This document shows positions 61,261 through 64,000 of a stretch of 64,000 nt of DNA, piece by piece; position 1 is the first letter of the stretch, and the number at the start of each line of letters is the position of its first letter. The stretch covers positions 4,960,001-5,024,000 of the forward strand of contig NZ_CP155079.2 in NCBI RefSeq assembly GCF_039634365.2, written 5' to 3'. This DNA comes from Mucilaginibacter sp. PAMB04168 (GTDB lineage Bacteria; Bacteroidota; Bacteroidia; Sphingobacteriales; Sphingobacteriaceae). The notes beneath the pieces were generated by a model, which was given only the letters and a program-made list of their open reading frames with translations, searched no databases and was not told where the DNA came from. The position numbers and the translations under genes are program-made.

Positions 61261-62223
61261 TTAAGGCAAGTTGAATACAATGGGTACGGTGTACTTAACA
61301 CGAACATTTCGCCCGTACTGTACGCCAGGGATCCATTTTGGACTTTCTTTAATAACTCTTATTGCTTCTGCAGCCAATAAAGGATTAGGAGAACCGCCTA
61401 CAGCTCTCACGTCATTCAGCGTACCGTCGGTTTCAACCACAAAGGTAACATTTACCCGGCCCTGTATACGCTTGCTGATTGCTTCACTCGGGTAACGTAA
61501 ATTCTTACTGAGAAACTTGTTAAACGCCGGCGTTCCGCCTTCAAACTGTGGTAACGCTTCTGATTTAGTATATGTATAGCTTTGGCCGTTAGCCAATTGA
61601 GCCATCCCGCTTACCAATTTACCTTCCTTATAAGTTTCGGTAAGCAACAAACTGTCGCGGTTAACACTAATTTTCCACTCACCATCTTTAAGGCCTTTCT
61701 TTAGTTCTCCCTCGCTTACCTTGGGTTTAGTACCACCTTCTATTTTTTTATACCGCCCGTTGCCATTGGTTACGAGCGCCTTTCCTAAGGAGTCATTAAA
61801 GGCCATAATAAGATATACCTGCTCAGAGAGCGCTTTTGATTTGTCAACAGCGGCATACTCCCGGGTTTCGGCCAGGTTGCCGTTACGGTAGTAGTGAAAC
61901 TGCTCGCCTGCTAATGCGCCTTTACTATAATTTAGTACACTTTTGCGCTTGCCGTTATCATAATATTCTATGCAAGCACCTTCCAGTTTTATCGGTTCTA
62001 TAGCCGAAGAAAGGGCCATACGCCGTGGCCTGCCATCAAGGTAATACTCCAAAACCTTGTACAGCACGGAGCCAGAGTCGGGTTCGCGTACTACGCGGGT
62101 ATAATCGGCGCTATCGCGTTGTGTTACCTGCCTGCCGTTGTTCTTAAAGAAATATACATTTTGGCGCTGTGCACTCGCTGCCATGCAGCTCATTATCAGG
62201 AAACCTACAAGTAAGTATTTCAT
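61261..62223 (-). CDS. Secreted TonB C-terminal-domain protein with MORN-like repeats (copy B)
   Basis: The protein has 320 residues with a signal peptide (VGFLIMSCMAASAQ). The middle has MORN-like strand repeats (GACIEYYDNGKRKSVLNYSKG, GEQFHYYRNGNLAETREY). The last 90 residues form a TonB-C domain (RIQGRVNVTFVVETDGTLNDV, then VPIVFNLP). Unlike energy-transducing TonB it has no membrane anchor or Pro-rich spacer, so it probably binds something in the periplasm by the TonB-C fold rather than energising receptors. It lies 26 bases after a paralogue in one operon. Confidence 0.8.
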   Translation of the reverse strand: MKYLLVGFLIMSCMAASAQRQNVYFFKNNGRQVTQRDSADYTRVVREPDSGSVLYKVLEYYLDGRPRRMALSSAIEPIKLEGACIEYYDNGKRKSVLNYSKGALAGEQFHYYRNGNLAETREYAAVDKSKALSEQVYLIMAFNDSLGKALVTNGNGRYKKIEGGTKPKVSEGELKKGLKDGEWKISVNRDSLLLTETYKEGKLVSGMAQLANGQSYTYTKSEALPQFEGGTPAFNKFLSKNLRYPSEAISKRIQGRVNVTFVVETDGTLNDVRAVGGSPNPLLAAEAIRVIKESPKWIPGVQYGRNVRVKYTVPIVFNLP

Positions 62224-62249
62224 CTTAAGCTTTACTAAACATACAAATT

Positions 62250-63221
62250 TTACTTAGCTCCCTTGGCCGGCGTACCGAAAGTAGTAGAAACTATCCATGA
62301 GGAGTTAATGGGCAAACCATTACGGATAGCCGGTTTCCAGTTTGGCGAACTATTGATTGCAGTAGTTATGATCTTATTGATCTCAGGTGTAATGTTACCT
62401 AAAAAGCGACCGTTGCTTACCTTGCCTGTCTTATCAACCATAAAAGACATAACACCTATGCTTGATTTGTTTTTGAGCGTTGCCGGGTATTTAAACTTCT
62501 TTTTGATGTAGGCTATAAAGGCTGCATCGCCGCCTTTAAACTCCGGAGATTGCTGCCGGCTGGTGTAAGTATACCGCGTACCGGTCCCCGTAACGCAATA
62601 GCCTGAAACGAATTTGCCATCGCGGTAAAGGTCGGTGTAGGTAACTTTTTCGCTGGGGTAGCCGCCGTGCCATTCTCCATCAGGATGGCCGTTTTTTACC
62701 GGGCCCTCTTCACTTATGGCACCTGTTAACATGTTGTAATCCACATAACGGCCATTACCATCGGTAACCAGTGCGGCACTTGTGGTATCCATGCAGCTTA
62801 CAATTCTTACTTTTTCTTCAGGAGATTTAGTGGCGGTTGTGTCATACTCCAGCGTGGCATGCAGTTTACCGTTGGGATAAAACAGGAACCCAGTGCCTAT
62901 CAAAGCTCCCTGGGTATAAGTTAAAACCGATTCGCGCTTACCGTTACTGTAGTAAGTTACCGCCTGGCCTTCAAATGTCGGCGGATCAATGGTAGATGAC
63001 TTACCCATCATTTTGGGCTTGCTGTTGCGGTAAAAATCGGTAATACCAAATAAGGTAGACCCAGAATCGGGTAGGCTAACGGCGCGGATAAAATCGGCAC
63101 TATCAACCAGGGGCACCTTAGTACCATCGTTGCGGAAGTAAAATACTTGTTGGGTTTTTGCTTTTTGAGCCAGACACAAAGTTGCTGTAAACAAACAGCA
63201 TACGGCTAATATATACTTCAT
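62250..63221 (-). CDS. Secreted TonB C-terminal-domain protein with MORN-like repeats (copy A)
   Basis: The protein has 323 residues and the same layout as its neighbour: signal peptide (CCLFTATLCLAQ), MORN-like strands (GQAVTYYSNGKRESVLTYTQG, GTGFLFYPNGKLHATLEYD) and a C-terminal TonB-C-like domain (SIGVMSFMVDKTGKVSNGRF). The TonB-C part is more divergent than in the other copy, lacking the RVNVTFVV strand. The pair is a tandem duplication. Function unknown. Confidence 0.75.
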   Translation of the reverse strand: MKYILAVCCLFTATLCLAQKAKTQQVFYFRNDGTKVPLVDSADFIRAVSLPDSGSTLFGITDFYRNSKPKMMGKSSTIDPPTFEGQAVTYYSNGKRESVLTYTQGALIGTGFLFYPNGKLHATLEYDTTATKSPEEKVRIVSCMDTTSAALVTDGNGRYVDYNMLTGAISEEGPVKNGHPDGEWHGGYPSEKVTYTDLYRDGKFVSGYCVTGTGTRYTYTSRQQSPEFKGGDAAFIAYIKKKFKYPATLKNKSSIGVMSFMVDKTGKVSNGRFLGNITPEINKIITTAINSSPNWKPAIRNGLPINSSWIVSTTFGTPAKGAK

Positions 63222-63254
63222 TGGTTTTAATTCAAATAGATTGGGGCTCCTAAT

Positions 63255-63605
63255 CTATCGAATTAATTTATTATCTGTATCAGGAAAAACTAAAATTGGT
63301 TCGTACTTGCGGGCCTCGTCCATTTCCATGTATGCGTATGACATAATAATCACAATATCGCCCACCGCCGCTAAACGTGCTGTAGCGCCGTTTAAGCATA
63401 TCGTACCGCTTCCCCGCTCGCCTTTTATTACATAAGTTTCAAAGCGTGCACCGTTATTATTGTTCACAATCTGCACCTTCTCGTTCGGGATAATATTTGC
63501 CGCCTCTATCAAATCCTCATCAATTGTAATGCTGCCTACATAGTTAAGCTCGGCCTGCGTTACCTTAGCACGATGAATTTTGGATTTTAACACCTCAATA
63601 ATCAT
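63255..63605 (-). CDS. panD: Aspartate 1-decarboxylase
   Basis: The protein has 116 residues. The self-cleavage site Gly24-Ser25 (NYVGSITID) makes the pyruvoyl cofactor from Ser25. Other landmarks are the KIHRAKVTQAEL start and the GDIVIIMSYA strand. It makes beta-alanine from aspartate for pantothenate (coenzyme A) synthesis. It is 36 bases downstream of panC, in the same direction, so the two are co-transcribed. A short inverted repeat (ATAGATT/AATCTAT) covers its stop codon. Confidence 0.96.
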   Translation of the reverse strand: MIIEVLKSKIHRAKVTQAELNYVGSITIDEDLIEAANIIPNEKVQIVNNNNGARFETYVIKGERGSGTICLNGATARLAAVGDIVIIMSYAYMEMDEARKYEPILVFPDTDNKLIR

Positions 63606-63641
63606 AAAGCAAAGTTAGTAATTAAAAATAACAGCACGTTA

Positions 63642-64000
63642 TCACCGTATTATCACATTATCAATGAGCCGGGTATTGCCTACCCTGGCGGCAACCAACG
63701 CCACTATGCTGTTGCTACTGCTGTTAGCTTCACGCAATGTTTCACCATCAGCTATCTCAAAATATTCCAATTGTGTACCAGGTTCATGGCTAATCAGATC
63801 GGCGGCTTGCTGCTGGATATTTGTTAAAGCCTCGCCACCGTCAAAACCTGTCTTTGCCTGTATTAACGCTTTGGATAGAACGAGTGAATGCAACCGGTCA
63901 TCGGCCGTTAAGTGGATATTGCGTGAACTCATGGCCAAACCATCGGCCTCACGCTCAATAGGGCACATTACCAGTTTAACCGGCAGCCCAAGTAGGCTAA
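63642..64000 (-). CDS. panC: Pantothenate synthetase (partial, N-terminus beyond window)
   Basis: Only the C-terminal 119 residues are inside the window; the frame is open at the right edge. The visible part carries the ATP-contacting MSSRNIHLTADDR segment and the C-terminal dimerisation region. PanC joins pantoate and beta-alanine with ATP to make pantothenate. The adjacent panD supplies the beta-alanine. Confidence 0.95.
   Translation of the reverse strand, partial: SLLGLPVKLVMCPIEREADGLAMSSRNIHLTADDRLHSLVLSKALIQAKTGFDGGEALTNIQQQAADLISHEPGTQLEYFEIADGETLREANSSSNSIVALVAARVGNTRLIDNVIIR

Overview
The window looks like chromosomal DNA of a Bacteroidota bacterium, most likely of the Sphingobacteriaceae (Mucilaginibacter/Pedobacter type). 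The signs are a SusC/RagA receptor with an N-terminal carboxypeptidase-like domain, further TonB-dependent receptors of the same build, a DUF5686 protein, LytS/LytTR signalling, an ECF sigma operon, the small COX24-like protein next to an RNase G, and several promoters of the Bacteroidota form (TTTG, 19 bases, TAnnTTTG). No tRNA, rRNA, CRISPR array, transposase or prophage was found. Coding is dense and intrinsic terminators separate most convergent genes.

Layout. 1-4.8 kb: the end-truncated SusC-like receptor, diverging from a LytS/LytTR two-component pair preceded by a 21-bp-period direct repeat. 4.9-8.1 kb: a thiamine-pyrophosphokinase-like protein, a glycosyltransferase-like protein and a PafA-type alkaline phosphatase. 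8.2-14.3 kb: an iron-uptake operon (two siderophore receptors and a PepSY membrane protein) behind a textbook Bacteroidota promoter flanked by two Fur-like boxes. 14.4-14.7 kb: a possible orphan plus-strand RNA with cobalamin-riboswitch-like sequence pointing antisense into an HxlR regulator gene. 15.3-22.0 kb: a tripartite RND efflux operon with its TetR repressor and four copies of a 13-bp operator. 22.2-33.2 kb: a PAS histidine kinase, a DUF5686 protein, a Crp/Fnr regulator, pirin, a secreted kinase-like/beta-barrel fusion and a large GAF protein.

33.2-39.6 kb: small secreted proteins, an SDR dehydrogenase, a GlxA-type AraC regulator diverging from a run of small enzymes (RibD-like, VOC, DoxX, and a GyrI-like gene broken by an in-frame TAG), and an rRNA methyltransferase. 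39.7-49 kb: TerC, an ECF sigma/anti-sigma/adhesin-like operon, a class C beta-lactamase-like hydrolase, a DPP-IV-like peptidase and a kelch protein. 49-55.3 kb: genome-maintenance and RNA genes (ssb, mutY, HU, TPR protein, COX24-like peptide, RNase G, radA). 55.8-64 kb: an NHL-repeat lipoprotein, a DUF4920 protein, carB, two tandem secreted TonB-C proteins, panD and the end of panC.

The most interesting signals are regulatory: a recurring FNR-like palindrome (TTGAY-N4-RTCAA) near a Crp/Fnr gene, pirin and the efflux operon; the orphan riboswitch-like transcript; the paired Fur-like boxes; and the TetR operator set. All product calls are by motif and family recognition from the translated sequence; no database search was run.
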